38,610 nt of DNA from Lachnospiraceae bacterium (GCA_017469275.1 JAFUGT010000132.1:1-38610), one strand, 5' to 3'. Positions 25,536-35,160 are shown, counted from the first letter of the stretch. A program made the numbers and translations. The notes: generated by a model not told the origin, from the sequence alone.

Positions 25536-25613
25536 ACATGTTACATATATTGAGTGCCTATGTGATATTTTTGACACTTCGATATTACAGATTGCCGGGA
25601 AAGGTGGTTATTA

Positions 25614-26087
25614 ATGACAAAGAAAGAAATTGAAGAAACATGCGAACGGTTAGTTGTTCCAATTATTGATGAGTTTGGATTTGAACTTGTTGACGTGGAA
25701 TATGTTAAGGAGGGCTCAACATTCTATCTCAGAGTATATCTTGATAAACCCGGTGGGATAACGATTGATGATTGTGTTGATGTTACCAGATTATTGAATC
25801 CCAAACTTGATGAGTATGAAAAGGATTTCAAGGAACCTTACATTTTGGAAGTGAGTTCACCGGGACTCTTGAGACCATTGAAAAAGGATAAGGATTTTGA
25901 ACGAAACATTGGTAAAATGTTGGAAATAAAACTATTTAAAACAGTTGATAGCGTTGATTCTAAGGAGTTTGAGGCAGAACTGGTATCCTATGATCAGGGC
26001 ACGATTACTGTAATTACCGATCAGGATGAGGAAGTAATGATTGAGCGAAGCAATATTGCATTATGCAGGTTAGCATTTGAGTTTTAA
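25614..26087 (+). CDS. rimP: Ribosome maturation factor RimP
   Basis: The 157-residue protein has the family pattern: GFELVDVEYVKEGSTFYLRVYLDKPGGI, then DDCVDVTRLLNPKLDE, then YILEVSSPGLLRPLKKDKDF. It has an N-terminal alpha/beta domain and a C-terminal SH3-like domain and helps mature the 30S subunit. Standard length, ATG start after AAAGGTGG. First gene of the rimP-nusA-ylxR-ylxQ-infB-rbfA-nrnA-truB-ribF run. Confidence 0.96.
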   Translation: MTKKEIEETCERLVVPIIDEFGFELVDVEYVKEGSTFYLRVYLDKPGGITIDDCVDVTRLLNPKLDEYEKDFKEPYILEVSSPGLLRPLKKDKDFERNIGKMLEIKLFKTVDSVDSKEFEAELVSYDQGTITVITDQDEEVMIERSNIALCRLAFEF

Positions 26088-26131
26088 CTCTAATAATAAA
26101 GAATGATATATATAATAAGGAGGAATATAAA

Positions 26132-27472
26132 ATGTCAGAGTTAATGCTTTCATTAGAGCAGATTGAAAAAGAAAAGGGAATATCGAAGGATGTGATCATT
26201 GATTCCATTGAGAAGGGAATATGTGACGCGTATAATAAGTATTATGGAAAAAATGAGAATGCGGTTGTTCATATGAATCGTGAGACCGGTGAGATGGAAG
26301 TGTTTGCCAATAAAATTGTTGTTGATGAAGTGACGGAGGATGCTTTGGAGATTTCTCTTGAAAAGGCACGCATGATCAGCACAAAATATGAGCTTGGTGA
26401 TACGGTACCTGTTCCGGTTACTCCTAAAGATTTCGGAAGAATTGCAGCACAACATGCCAGAAGTATTATTATTCAGAAGATTAAAGAGGAAGAGAAGAGA
26501 TTACTCTATGAGTACTTCTATCAAAAGGAAAAGGATATTGTTACAGGAGTTGTACAGCGTTATGTAGGTAATAATATTTCGATCAATTTGGATGACAAGA
26601 TGGATGTTTTACTTATGGAAAGTGAACAGGTGAAATCAGAGCATTATCGTCCCAAAGATCGCATAAAGTTATATGTGGTAGGTGTAAAAAAGCCGGATAA
26701 TGATAATCCTGATAACACCGAAAAAGAAGGCAAGAAGAAAAACAAAGGTGCTAAGGGACCCAAGGTTATTGTATCAAGAACGCATAAGGATCTTGTGAAG
26801 CGTTTATTGGAGAAGGAAGTTACCGAGATTAATGATGGAATTGTTGAAATCAAATCAATCTCAAGAGAGCCGGGTTCAAGATCAAAGATTGCAGTATGGT
26901 CAAATGATCCAAATGTTGATGCTTTAGGGGCATGTGTTGGAAAGAATGGTAACAGGGTAAACAATATAGTAGATGACCTTTTTGGTGAGAAGATAGACAT
27001 TATTAACTGGGATGAGAATCCTGCCATTTATATTGAAAATGCGTTATCTCCGTCTGAAGTATTATCTGTTAAAGTTGACGAGGAGGATAAGAGCGCAAGA
27101 GTTGTTGTTCCTGATGATAAGTTGTCACTTGCAATTGGTAAAGAAGGTCAGAATGCCAGATTGGCTGCAAGATTAACCGGTTATAAGATTGATATAAAGA
27201 GTGAGTCACAGGCCAGAGAAGCTTATGGATACGGTGAAGATGATTATGATGATTACGATGATGAATATAATTCAGACGAATATCGTGATGATTATGATGA
27301 TGAATACCGCGAAGAATATGATGGTGACGAATATCGTGATGACTATGACGATGAAGAGTATCGTGATGATTATGATGATGAATATTCAGAAGATGAATAT
27401 CAGGATGGTTATGATGAAGAGGAATACTCTGACGATTATGATCAGGAAAGTGACCAGGATTCAAAGGATTGA
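26132..27472 (+). CDS. nusA: Transcription factor NusA with an extra Asp/Tyr-rich tail
   Basis: Residues 1-364 are a standard NusA: RNA-polymerase-binding N-domain (LMLSLEQIEKEKGISKDVII), S1 domain (about 134-200, carrying a Lys-rich insert NTEKEGKKKNKGAKGPK), KH1 and KH2 (LSLAIGKEGQNARLAARLTG). Residues 365-446 are an 82-residue tail with 30 Asp, 16 Glu and 18 Tyr, in loose repeats of EYRDDYDDE type. Firmicute NusA normally ends soon after KH2. NusA controls pausing, termination and antitermination; the tail adds a large negative, aromatic arm. AAGGAGG precedes the ATG. Confidence 0.97.
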   Translation: MSELMLSLEQIEKEKGISKDVIIDSIEKGICDAYNKYYGKNENAVVHMNRETGEMEVFANKIVVDEVTEDALEISLEKARMISTKYELGDTVPVPVTPKDFGRIAAQHARSIIIQKIKEEEKRLLYEYFYQKEKDIVTGVVQRYVGNNISINLDDKMDVLLMESEQVKSEHYRPKDRIKLYVVGVKKPDNDNPDNTEKEGKKKNKGAKGPKVIVSRTHKDLVKRLLEKEVTEINDGIVEIKSISREPGSRSKIAVWSNDPNVDALGACVGKNGNRVNNIVDDLFGEKIDIINWDENPAIYIENALSPSEVLSVKVDEEDKSARVVVPDDKLSLAIGKEGQNARLAARLTGYKIDIKSESQAREAYGYGEDDYDDYDDEYNSDEYRDDYDDEYREEYDGDEYRDDYDDEEYRDDYDDEYSEDEYQDGYDEEEYSDDYDQESDQDSKD

Positions 27473-27524
27473 TAATTGTTGATATATTAATTGATTGTGA
27501 TAGTAGATAATAGGAAGTGATGAG

Positions 27525-27794
27525 ATGGCTAAGAAAACACCCCTTAGAAAATGTATAGGCTGTGGTGAAATGATTCCGAAAAAGGAAATGCTGCGGATTG
27601 TTAAAAATAAAGAAAACAATATCAAATTTGACCATACCGGAAGAGAAAACGGAAGAGGTGCATACATTCATCTTAATGTTGAATGTTTTGATAAGGCTGT
27701 TAAGTCGAAGGGTTTGGAACGATCTTTTAAAATGTCCATTGATTCGGATGTTTATGATCGGTTAAAGAAGGAGCTGATGGACATTGGAACATAA
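27525..27794 (+). CDS. ylxR: YlxR (DUF448) RNA-binding protein
   Basis: The 89-residue protein starts AKKTPLRKCIGCGEMIPKKE and has RIVKN, then GRENGRGAYIH, the basic loop of the YlxR/DUF448 fold. Length is normal. It lies between nusA and the L7Ae-like gene as in most Firmicutes, and its end overlaps the next gene by 11 bases. Known relatives bind RNA or affect RNase P or transcription; role in this organism is not established. Confidence 0.93.
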   Translation: MAKKTPLRKCIGCGEMIPKKEMLRIVKNKENNIKFDHTGRENGRGAYIHLNVECFDKAVKSKGLERSFKMSIDSDVYDRLKKELMDIGT

Positions 27795-28107
27795 TAAAGC
27801 CCTGTCAATGATCGGAATAGCGACTAAGGCAGGCAAGACAGTTACAGGTGAATTTTCTACAGAGAAAGCGGTTAAAGAGGGTAAAGCGAGATTAGTTGTT
27901 GTAGCTAAGGATTCATCTGATAATACAAAAAAGAAGTTTCAAAACATGTGTGATTACTATCATACGACAATATGTTTTTTCTCTGACAAAGTAAGTCTTG
28001 GCAATGCTTGCGGAAAAGAGTTTAGGGCAAGTATGGCGATAACAGATGAAGGGCTTGCAAATGCGGTAAAAAAACAAATAGATTGTTTGAATAATGTGGA
28101 GGTGTAA
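27784..28107 (+). CDS. ylxQ: L7Ae-family ribosomal-like protein YlxQ
   Basis: The 107-residue protein has the L7Ae/L30e fold pattern: KALSMIGIATKAGKTVTGE, ARLVVVAKDSSDNTKKKFQN and a C-terminal FRASMAITDEGLA. It likely binds kink-turn RNA. TTG start at 27784 with AAGGAG upstream inside ylxR; the genes overlap by 11 bases, so translation is coupled. Position between ylxR and infB is standard. Confidence 0.9.
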   Translation: MEHNKALSMIGIATKAGKTVTGEFSTEKAVKEGKARLVVVAKDSSDNTKKKFQNMCDYYHTTICFFSDKVSLGNACGKEFRASMAITDEGLANAVKKQIDCLNNVEV

Positions 28108-28110
28108 GAT

Positions 28111-30975
28111 TTGGCGAAAATCAGAGTATATGAGTTAGCAAAAAGTCTTGGTAAAGACAGTAAAGAGATTATAGAGTTATTAAAGAAAAACGGTATAGAA
28201 GTAAAGAATCATATGAGTTCAGTCACTGACGAGGATGCGGCAAAGGTTAAAGCACGTTATACAAAAAATTCTACGGGTAATGGTGAAAAGCCTGTGTCTC
28301 AGGCGAAGGAAGCAACGGATCAGACAGAGAAGAAAACTGTTGAAGCAGATAATGTAAAAAAGACTAATGCCAGTCCTAATGCTGATAAAAAAGAGGGCGA
28401 GCGTTCTGCAAGACCTGAGGGAATAAAAAAAGAAGGTGACCGCTCCGTAAGAGCTGAAGGAGTAAGGAAAGAGGGCGAGCGCTCCGTAAGACCTGAAGGA
28501 GCAAGAAAAGAAGGAGACCGTCCTGTAAGACCGGAGGGAGCGAGAAGAGATGGAGATCGTCCTGTAAGGCCTGAAGGAGTCAAAAGAGAAGGAGACCGTC
28601 CTGCAAGACCTGAAGGAGCAAGAAGAGATGGAAACCGTCCTGCAAGACCTGAAGGAGCGAGAAGAGATGGAGATCGTCCTGCAAGACCGGAGGGAGCGAG
28701 AAGAGATGGAGACCGCCCGATGAGAAGAGACGGAGATCGTCCTATGAGAAGAGATGGAGACCGCAGAGATTTTGGTAATCGTCCGTCAGGAGACCGCCCT
28801 GTAAGAAGAGACGGGGATCGCAGAGACTTTGGTAATCGTCCGTCAGGAGACCGCCCTGTAAGAAGAGATGGAGATCGCAGAGATTTTGGCAATCGTCCGT
28901 CAGGAGACCGTCCTGTAAGAAGAGATAATGACAGGAGAGATGGCGACAGAAGAGATTTTGCAGGTAATGGTGGAAGAAGAGACGGTGGAAGACGAGATGA
29001 AAGAATTTCTATTCCTGCACCGATGGATCGTGCTTCTATGGATAGAGACCGCATGGATCGTCACAAAGATAAAAAAGAGAGAGAAAAGACATCTCAGTTC
29101 GAAGATGGAGATAGCAGAAAGAGAAATCGTAAAAAGAATAACGAGCATTTCACTGTCAAAGGAACAAAACCTGTTAATAAACCGGTACAGAAGCCTAAGC
29201 CGAAGGAGCCTGAAGAACCGGTTATCCGCACAATTGAACTTCCGGAAGTCCTTTCCGTACAGGATCTTGCCGATAAGTTGAAGACTCCGGTTTCACAGCT
29301 TATTAAGAAGTTATTCCTTGCAGGTGAAATGGTAACAGTTAATACTGATCTTGATTTTGAGAAGGCTGCAGAGATTGCTCTTGAGTATAACTGCATTGCT
29401 GAGGAAGAGGTAAAGGTAGACCTTATTGAAGAGATGCTTAAAGAGGAAGAGGAGGATGAATCACTGTTAAAGGAGAGACCTCCTGTTGTCTGTGTAATGG
29501 GTCATGTCGATCATGGTAAAACATCGCTTCTTGATGCTATACGTGAAACCTCTGTTACATCAGGAGAAGCCGGTGGAATTACGCAGCATATCGGTGCCTA
29601 TACTGTTGATGTTAACGGTCAGCAGATAACATTCTTAGATACTCCGGGTCATGAAGCATTTACTGCTATGCGTATGCGAGGCGCACAGTCTACCGATATT
29701 GCAATTCTGGTCGTTGCCGCAGATGACGGCGTTATGCCTCAGACCATAGAGGCTATTAACCATGCAAAAGCGGCCGGAATAGAGATTATTGTGGCAGTTA
29801 ACAAGATAGATAAAGAGAGCGCTAATGTAGACAGAGTTAAGCAGGAGCTTATGGAATATGAGCTCGTTGCAGAAGACTGGGGCGGTTCAACTGTATTTTG
29901 TCCGGTATCTGCACATACCAAAGAGGGTATTGATAATCTTTTGGAGATGATACTTTTGACGGCTGAGGTGTTAGAGCTTAAGGCCAATCCAAACAGAAAA
30001 GCCAGAGGTATTGTAATAGAGGCAGAGATTGATAAAGGAAGAGGTTCGGTTGCAACTGTTCTTGTTCAGAAGGGAACTCTTAGAAAGGGTGAAACCATCT
30101 CTGTTGGTAAGGCATATGGACATATAAGAGCCATGATAAATGATAAGGGAAAAGAAGTTACTGAGGCCGGTCCTTCTACTCCGGTTGAGATTCTTGGACT
30201 TCATGATGTTCCTGCTGCAGGTGACGTGTTTGTGGCAACCAAGAACGAGAAAGAAGCAAGAGCCATGGCTGAGACTTATGTGACGGTAGAGAAGGAGAAA
30301 CTTGTTGCAGAGACTAAGGCAAAAATGTCTCTTGATGATCTGTATTCACAGATACAGGCAGGCAATCTTAAGGAACTTAATATTGTCGTTAAAGCTGATG
30401 TACAGGGTTCAGTAGAGGCTGTTAAACAAAGTCTTCTAAAGTTGTCTAATGAAGAGGTTGTTATTAAGGTTATTCATGCCGGTGTTGGTGCGATTAATGA
30501 GTCGGACGTAATACTTGCATCTGCATCAAATGCGATTATTATCGGATTTAATGTAAGACCTGACGTACAGGCCAAGGATGTTGCTGAGAGAGAAAAAGTC
30601 GACCTTAGACTTTACAAGGTTATATATGACGCAATCTCTGATATTGAGAGTGCTATGAAGGGTATGTTAGATCCTATATATGAAGAGAAGGTAACAGGAC
30701 ATTTGATCGTTCGTCAGACATTTAAGGCTTCAGGCGTTGGTACCATTGCAGGATGTTTTGTACTTGATGGACTTATCAGACGTGGATCATCTGTGCGTGT
30801 TACAAGGGATGAAGAGCAGATATATGAGGGTTCTTTGGCATCACTTAAACGTTTCAAGGATGATGTGAAAGAGGTTAAGAACGGATTTGAATGTGGTATT
30901 GTTCTTGAGGAATTCAACGATCTCAAAGAGGATGATCAGATTGAAGCATATGAAATGGTTGAGGTGCCGAGATAG
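28111..30975 (+). CDS. infB: Translation initiation factor IF-2 with long Arg/Asp repeat region
   Basis: The 954-residue protein delivers initiator fMet-tRNA to the 30S subunit. It starts at TTG 28111 after [25 protein letters not shown] is the IF2-N domain. Residues about 100-300 are Arg/Asp/Gly/Pro-rich repeats. A second IF2-N-like segment ([20 protein letters not shown]) precedes the G domain: G1 GHVDHGKT (about 466-473), G3 DTPGHEAF, G4 NKID. Domains II, III and the C-terminal tRNA-binding part ([20 protein letters not shown]) are complete. The repeat region makes it longer than B. subtilis IF-2. Confidence 0.98.
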   Translation: MAKIRVYELAKSLGKDSKEIIELLKKNGIEVKNHMSSVTDEDAAKVKARYTKNSTGNGEKPVSQAKEATDQTEKKTVEADNVKKTNASPNADKKEGERSARPEGIKKEGDRSVRAEGVRKEGERSVRPEGARKEGDRPVRPEGARRDGDRPVRPEGVKREGDRPARPEGARRDGNRPARPEGARRDGDRPARPEGARRDGDRPMRRDGDRPMRRDGDRRDFGNRPSGDRPVRRDGDRRDFGNRPSGDRPVRRDGDRRDFGNRPSGDRPVRRDNDRRDGDRRDFAGNGGRRDGGRRDERISIPAPMDRASMDRDRMDRHKDKKEREKTSQFEDGDSRKRNRKKNNEHFTVKGTKPVNKPVQKPKPKEPEEPVIRTIELPEVLSVQDLADKLKTPVSQLIKKLFLAGEMVTVNTDLDFEKAAEIALEYNCIAEEEVKVDLIEEMLKEEEEDESLLKERPPVVCVMGHVDHGKTSLLDAIRETSVTSGEAGGITQHIGAYTVDVNGQQITFLDTPGHEAFTAMRMRGAQSTDIAILVVAADDGVMPQTIEAINHAKAAGIEIIVAVNKIDKESANVDRVKQELMEYELVAEDWGGSTVFCPVSAHTKEGIDNLLEMILLTAEVLELKANPNRKARGIVIEAEIDKGRGSVATVLVQKGTLRKGETISVGKAYGHIRAMINDKGKEVTEAGPSTPVEILGLHDVPAAGDVFVATKNEKEARAMAETYVTVEKEKLVAETKAKMSLDDLYSQIQAGNLKELNIVVKADVQGSVEAVKQSLLKLSNEEVVIKVIHAGVGAINESDVILASASNAIIIGFNVRPDVQAKDVAEREKVDLRLYKVIYDAISDIESAMKGMLDPIYEEKVTGHLIVRQTFKASGVGTIAGCFVLDGLIRRGSSVRVTRDEEQIYEGSLASLKRFKDDVKEVKNGFECGIVLEEFNDLKEDDQIEAYEMVEVPR
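28411..28917 (+). repeat. In-frame repeats in infB: eight 39-base and three 57-base units
   Basis: Eight 13-residue units of the [13 protein letters not shown] type (28411-28722) are followed by RRDGDRPM and three almost identical 19-residue units of [19 protein letters not shown] (28747-28917). The last three differ mainly at synonymous sites. The region is disordered by composition and slightly positive. Confidence 0.9.
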
Positions 30976-31081
30976 TCTCATATTAACAGTTAGGCTTCTT
31001 TCATGAATTAAAGTAAACAATATGTATGGAATATATCAGAATATACATTGATTATGAGAAAGCTAAAGAATGGAGATTATT

Positions 31082-31471
31082 ATGAAAAGAACAAGTATTA
31101 AGAATACCCGTATTAATGGGGAAGTGCAGAAGGAATTATCTAAGATCATTTCTTATGAGATCAAAGATCCGAGAATATCAGAGATGACTTCCGTCACTTC
31201 GGTAAATGTTACTCCGGATCTCAAGGAGTGCAAGGTGTATATATCAGTTTTCGGTGATGACAAGGCAAAACAGGATACAATAGAGGGACTTAAGAGTGCT
31301 TCGGGTTATATCAGAAGACAGCTTGCTTCCGGTATCAATTTGAGAAATACACCTGAACTTACATTTTTCTTAGATGAGTCTATCGAATATGCCATTAATA
31401 TGTCTAAGAAGATAGATGATGTCATAGGGGAACAGAGTCATGAGGAGGATAAGGGCATTAATGCCGAATGA
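31082..31471 (+). CDS. rbfA: Ribosome-binding factor A
   Basis: The 129-residue protein has the RbfA KH-like fold: RINGEVQKELSKIISYEIKD, MTSVTSVNVTPDLKECKVYI, GYIRRQLASGINLRNTPELT and FFLDESIEYAINM. It helps mature 16S rRNA in the 30S subunit, especially in the cold. An in-frame ATG at 31070 is itself part of the ATGGAG ribosome site, so the ATG at 31082 is preferred. The 106-base gap from infB holds no clear signal. Confidence 0.95.
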   Translation: MKRTSIKNTRINGEVQKELSKIISYEIKDPRISEMTSVTSVNVTPDLKECKVYISVFGDDKAKQDTIEGLKSASGYIRRQLASGINLRNTPELTFFLDESIEYAINMSKKIDDVIGEQSHEEDKGINAE

Positions 31472-31530
31472 TCATTATATAGTATGGAATTGTATTACCG
31501 GCATTAGAGACAAAAATAACAAGGAGTGCT

Positions 31531-32496
31531 ATGAACGATTTTATAAGAGAAATTGAAAGAGCGGATACGATTGTTTTATTGGGGCACATGAGACCGGATG
31601 GGGACTGTGTAGGTTCCTGTCTGGGAGTGTATAACTATGTTGTGGATAACTATCCGGACAAATCAATTGAGGTTTATCTTGATGATTTCAAACCTGAGTT
31701 TATGTTCCTTAAAGGAGCAGACAGGATATTACATGAAAAACAGGATAAGACCTATGATCTGTGTATATCTATTGACAGCGGTGACTTAGACCGTCACGGA
31801 GAGTTTGTAACATATTTTCATACCGCAGCAAGGACGATGTGCGTTGATCACCATATAAGTAATCAGGGATTTGGTGATGTGTGTTTTTTAAAGACTGAAT
31901 GTAGTGCAGCAGCCGAGGCTCTGTTTACTCTGTTTGAAGAGGATAAGATTGGGCAGGAATGCGCTGAGAGCCTTTATCTTGGAATAGTTCATGATACAGG
32001 TGTGTTCAAGTTTTCCAATACTACAAGACAGACTATGGAAGTTGCGGGCAGGCTCATTGAGAAAGGCGCAAGAAGTCAGTTGGTTATTGATGGTACATTT
32101 TATAGAAAGACTTTTAAGCAGAACAAGATGCTAGCCAAAGCACTTGAGTCAGCGTTTTTGATGTTTGACGGAAAGGTCATAGTTTCCTGTCTGACAAAGG
32201 ATGTGTTTGATGAAAATGATGCAACTAACATTGATACTGATGGTGTTGTGGATGCCCTGAGAATAACGGAGGGGGTTGAATGCGCATTATGGATGTACGA
32301 ATATCCGGTCAAAGGGAGATTCAAATGTTCGCTTCGTTCCAATGACATTGTAAATGTTAATCTAATTGCCTGTGCCCTTGGAGGCGGTGGTCATATAAGA
32401 GCAGCAGGATGTGAGCTTGACGGAGATAAAGATACCATAATGCTTAAGGTGACGGAGCTTATCAAAGAACAGTTGGATGCCGGTGGAAGGTTGTGA
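31531..32496 (+). CDS. nrnA: DHH/DHHA1 phosphoesterase, NrnA-type nanoRNase/pAp phosphatase
   Basis: The 321-residue protein has GHMRPDGDCVGS (motif I), SIDSGDL (motif II), VDHHISN (DHH motif III), VHDTG (motif IV) and the DHHA1 end ALGGGGHIRAAGC. All metal ligands are present. NrnA degrades 2-5 nt RNAs and dephosphorylates pAp. AAGGAG precedes the ATG. Placement between rbfA and truB is common in clostridia. Cyclic-dinucleotide phosphodiesterase activity, seen in some relatives, is possible. Confidence 0.93.
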   Translation: MNDFIREIERADTIVLLGHMRPDGDCVGSCLGVYNYVVDNYPDKSIEVYLDDFKPEFMFLKGADRILHEKQDKTYDLCISIDSGDLDRHGEFVTYFHTAARTMCVDHHISNQGFGDVCFLKTECSAAAEALFTLFEEDKIGQECAESLYLGIVHDTGVFKFSNTTRQTMEVAGRLIEKGARSQLVIDGTFYRKTFKQNKMLAKALESAFLMFDGKVIVSCLTKDVFDENDATNIDTDGVVDALRITEGVECALWMYEYPVKGRFKCSLRSNDIVNVNLIACALGGGGHIRAAGCELDGDKDTIMLKVTELIKEQLDAGGRL

Positions 32497-32524
32497 TAAG
32501 GTAGTATAGGATGGTGGCACAAGA

Positions 32525-33466
32525 ATGTATAACGGCATAATTAATGTTTATAAAGAAAAAGGCTATACTTCCTTTGATGTTGTTGCCAGATTAAGAGGGA
32601 TATTGAAGCAGAAAAAGATTGGTCATACGGGAACATTAGATCCTGATGCAGAGGGAGTACTGGTTGTGTGTCTCGGTAAGGCAACAAAACTTTGTGATAT
32701 ATTAACTGACAAGGATAAATGTTACGAGGCGGTTGCCTTGCTTGGAAAGACTTCTGATACTGAAGACAGTTCAGGTAAAATTCTTTCGGAGGCGGAAGTT
32801 AACCTATCCCCTAAAGAAGTAAAGGAAAAGATTATGTCCTTTGTGGGAGAGTATGATCAGATACCACCCATGTATTCTGCTATTAAGGTTAATGGAAGGA
32901 AACTATATGAACTGGCAAGACAAGGAGTCGTAATAGAAAGAACTCCGCGACCTGTTGTGATTCATAATATAGATATTAAGGATATTTCACTTCCGTATGT
33001 AAGATTTATGGTTTCATGCAGTAAAGGTACATATATCAGAAGTCTGTGCAGAGATATAGGTGAGAAGCTTTCTTGTGGTGGTTTGATGGATAGTCTGATA
33101 AGGCAAAGTGTTGATATATCTGAGACGGGCATGAGTTTTACGTTGGAAGATTCATTGAAGCTTGATGATATTGAGCAACTTGAGCGAAAGGGAGAGCTTG
33201 AGGAACACATTTTAACTATAGATAAAATGTTTCCAAATCTAATTAAGGCTAAAGTATCAGAATCAGGCAATAAAAAGTTATGTAATGGTAATGTTTTGCT
33301 CGCAGACGATTTCACAAAATTAACCGCAGATAATTTTACGTTTTCTTTTCCTGAGCTACAGGAAGGAACCAAATGCCTGATGTACAATTCTGAAGGTGAA
33401 TTTATGGCAATATATAGATTTGATGAAAAAATGAAAGCATGGAAAGCATGGAAGATGTTTATATAA
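32525..33466 (+). CDS. truB: tRNA pseudouridine-55 synthase TruB
   Basis: The 313-residue protein starts with NGIINVYKEKGYTSFDVV, has KIGHTGTLDPDAEGVLVVCLGKATKL with catalytic Asp in TLDPDAEG, then YSAIKVNGRKLYELAR and SKGTYIRSLCRDIG. It makes the universal pseudouridine at position 55 of tRNA. C-terminal domain is PUA-like. ATG start, with a weak GATGG site in front. Standard position in the operon. Confidence 0.96.
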   Translation: MYNGIINVYKEKGYTSFDVVARLRGILKQKKIGHTGTLDPDAEGVLVVCLGKATKLCDILTDKDKCYEAVALLGKTSDTEDSSGKILSEAEVNLSPKEVKEKIMSFVGEYDQIPPMYSAIKVNGRKLYELARQGVVIERTPRPVVIHNIDIKDISLPYVRFMVSCSKGTYIRSLCRDIGEKLSCGGLMDSLIRQSVDISETGMSFTLEDSLKLDDIEQLERKGELEEHILTIDKMFPNLIKAKVSESGNKKLCNGNVLLADDFTKLTADNFTFSFPELQEGTKCLMYNSEGEFMAIYRFDEKMKAWKAWKMFI

Positions 33467-33540
33467 CTCTTATGGATTACAGGTTTATATGTTCCTTTGG
33501 GAATTATTAGATTAATATAAGCTATGTACAGGAGAAAAGT

Positions 33541-34458
33541 ATGATATATTTACAAAATGAAGAGGCCAGACAATTTCATACCGTTAATACAGTTGTTGCA
33601 CTTGGAAAGTTTGATGGCATTCACCTTGGACATCAGATGTTGTTAGCACAGATGATGGAAGAAAAGAAAAAAGGGAGAACTACACTTGTATTTACTTTTG
33701 GAAGCAACCCTTTTACGGTTTTATCGGGAGGTTCTCAGAAAGTAATATATACAGCGGAAGAGAAGGCATATTATTTTTCTGAACTGGGAGTGGATATACT
33801 TCTTGAGTATCCTTTTACAAAAGAGTTTGCATCAATTTCTCCTGAGGAGTTTATAAGAGAATGTCTTTCGAAACAACTTGGTGTTCGTTCAATATATGTT
33901 GGTGAAGATTTTCATTTTGGAAAAGGGAGAAGCGGTAATGTACCTGTACTTAAAGAATTGGGAGAGAAGTATTATTTTGAGGTGCATGCGCTGCCTAAGA
34001 AGACCATGCATGGCAAGGTTATAAGCTCAACAACCATAAGGGATATGATAGAAAACAAATTTTATGTGGCTAATGAAATGCTAGGTAATCCATATTTTGT
34101 ATATGGAGAGATTGTTCATGGTGCGCATTTAGGACATACAATTGGTTTTCCGACTATCAATCAGGAACTTCAGGCGAACAAACTTACTCCTAAGATGGGG
34201 GTATATGCAAGTCGTGTGGTTATAGATGGGATGGCATATAAATCAATAAGCAATCTCGGAATCAAACCTACTGTAACAAACTCACACCATGTCGGGTTAG
34301 AGACTCATATACTTGGTTATAGCGGGGATTTATATGGACAAAATTTAAAGACTGAGCTTTTATTCTATATTCGCCCGGAGGAGAAATTTAAGTCTGTGGA
34401 TAAGCTTAAAGAACAGATTAGGGATGATATAGATGTTATGTTGCAGGGGCTGGAATAA
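33541..34458 (+). CDS. ribF: Bifunctional riboflavin kinase/FAD synthetase
   Basis: The 305-residue protein has an N-terminal FMN adenylyltransferase domain (ALGKFDGIHLGHQMLL, VGEDFHFGKGRSGNV, ISSTTIRDMI) and a C-terminal riboflavin kinase domain (GEIVHGAHLGHTIGFPTIN, GVYASRV, SNLGIKPTV, ETHILGYSGDLYG). It turns riboflavin into FMN and FAD. Last gene of the rimP run, followed by a terminator. Confidence 0.96.
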   Translation: MIYLQNEEARQFHTVNTVVALGKFDGIHLGHQMLLAQMMEEKKKGRTTLVFTFGSNPFTVLSGGSQKVIYTAEEKAYYFSELGVDILLEYPFTKEFASISPEEFIRECLSKQLGVRSIYVGEDFHFGKGRSGNVPVLKELGEKYYFEVHALPKKTMHGKVISSTTIRDMIENKFYVANEMLGNPYFVYGEIVHGAHLGHTIGFPTINQELQANKLTPKMGVYASRVVIDGMAYKSISNLGIKPTVTNSHHVGLETHILGYSGDLYGQNLKTELLFYIRPEEKFKSVDKLKEQIRDDIDVMLQGLE

Positions 34459-34540
34459 AACTTAAATCATATAAGATTATTCTTGCGAATGACTGTATTA
34501 AAGGTAAAAAACAGAAGATAACCAAATAAAATATTGAAGG

Positions 34541-34584
34541 AACGGTCTGTCAAAAAAAATTACTTGACAGGTCGTTTTTTTTTG
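34541..34584 (+). terminator. Terminator of the rimP-ribF operon
   Basis: AACGGTCTGTCAA (34541-34553) pairs along its whole length with TTGACAGGTCGTT (34564-34576), two G-T wobbles, followed by a run of nine T. The gap 34459-34649 holds this and the leader of ylxM. Confidence 0.93.
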
Positions 34585-34649
34585 TATATACTAACACATG
34601 TTGTTGTAAAGTGATTTTTATTTACGTTATTTACATGGATGGTGTATAT

Positions 34650-35021
34650 ATGAACAGTGTTGACATAGAGAAAAATGTATATCGCGGATTGCTGTATGAT
34701 TTCTATGGCGAGCTGCTTACAGAACATCAGAAGAAGATATATTCAGATCATGTAATTGATGACCTGTCATATACTGAGATAGGGACTAATGAAGGCATAA
34801 GTCGCCAGGCGGTATTTGATCTGGTGAAGAGATGCGACAGCATTCTTAAGGATTACGAGAATAAGCTTAAGCTAGTTGCAAAATTTCTTGAAACTAATGA
34901 GAGAATCAGCAGGATTCATGAAATTTCCGAAGAATTGATGAGTAGTACTTCGGATGATAAACTGAGAAGTAAGATAAGTGAGATAGAGAAGATTTCCAAA
35001 GATATTTATGAAAGTTATTGA
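34650..35021 (+). CDS. ylxM: YlxM/UPF0122 SRP-associated DNA-binding-like protein
   Basis: The 123-residue protein starts MNSVDIEKNVYRGLLYDFYG and has LLTEHQKKIYSDHVIDDLSY and the sigma-4-like HTH TEIGTNEGISRQAVFDLVKR. Family members sit directly before ffh and are thought to modulate SRP. In-frame starts exist at 34611 (GTG) and 34635 (ATG), but the family N-terminus matches best from 34650. It lies upstream of ffh with a 139-base gap. Confidence 0.9.
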   Translation: MNSVDIEKNVYRGLLYDFYGELLTEHQKKIYSDHVIDDLSYTEIGTNEGISRQAVFDLVKRCDSILKDYENKLKLVAKFLETNERISRIHEISEELMSSTSDDKLRSKISEIEKISKDIYESY

Positions 35022-35112
35022 CATGATATAAGTGTCAAAAGTCATAACTGCCTTGTTCTTACACATAAAGTGGTTTGACTTGATGACACAACTCGTATGT
35101 CGTTGATATAAC
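35014..35112. repeat. Imperfect inverted repeat in the ylxM-ffh gap
   Basis: GTTATTGACAT, GTGTCA and AGTCA on the left (35014-35046) face TGACTT, TGACAC and ATGTC...ATAAC on the right (35077-35112). Paired blocks are separated by unpaired bulges. It starts at the stop region of ylxM and could be an RNA processing signal or a small element. The rest of 35113-35160 is the ffh leader. Confidence 0.5.
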
Positions 35113-35160
35113 ATAGGTGTTAATAGTTATATATGTATTGAAGTTACTTGGAGGTAACAC

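Noticed and set aside
27069-27671. His/Ile-rich minus-strand frame opposite the NusA tail
   Set aside because: Mirror of the low-complexity GAT/TAT codons of the NusA tail; no start signals.
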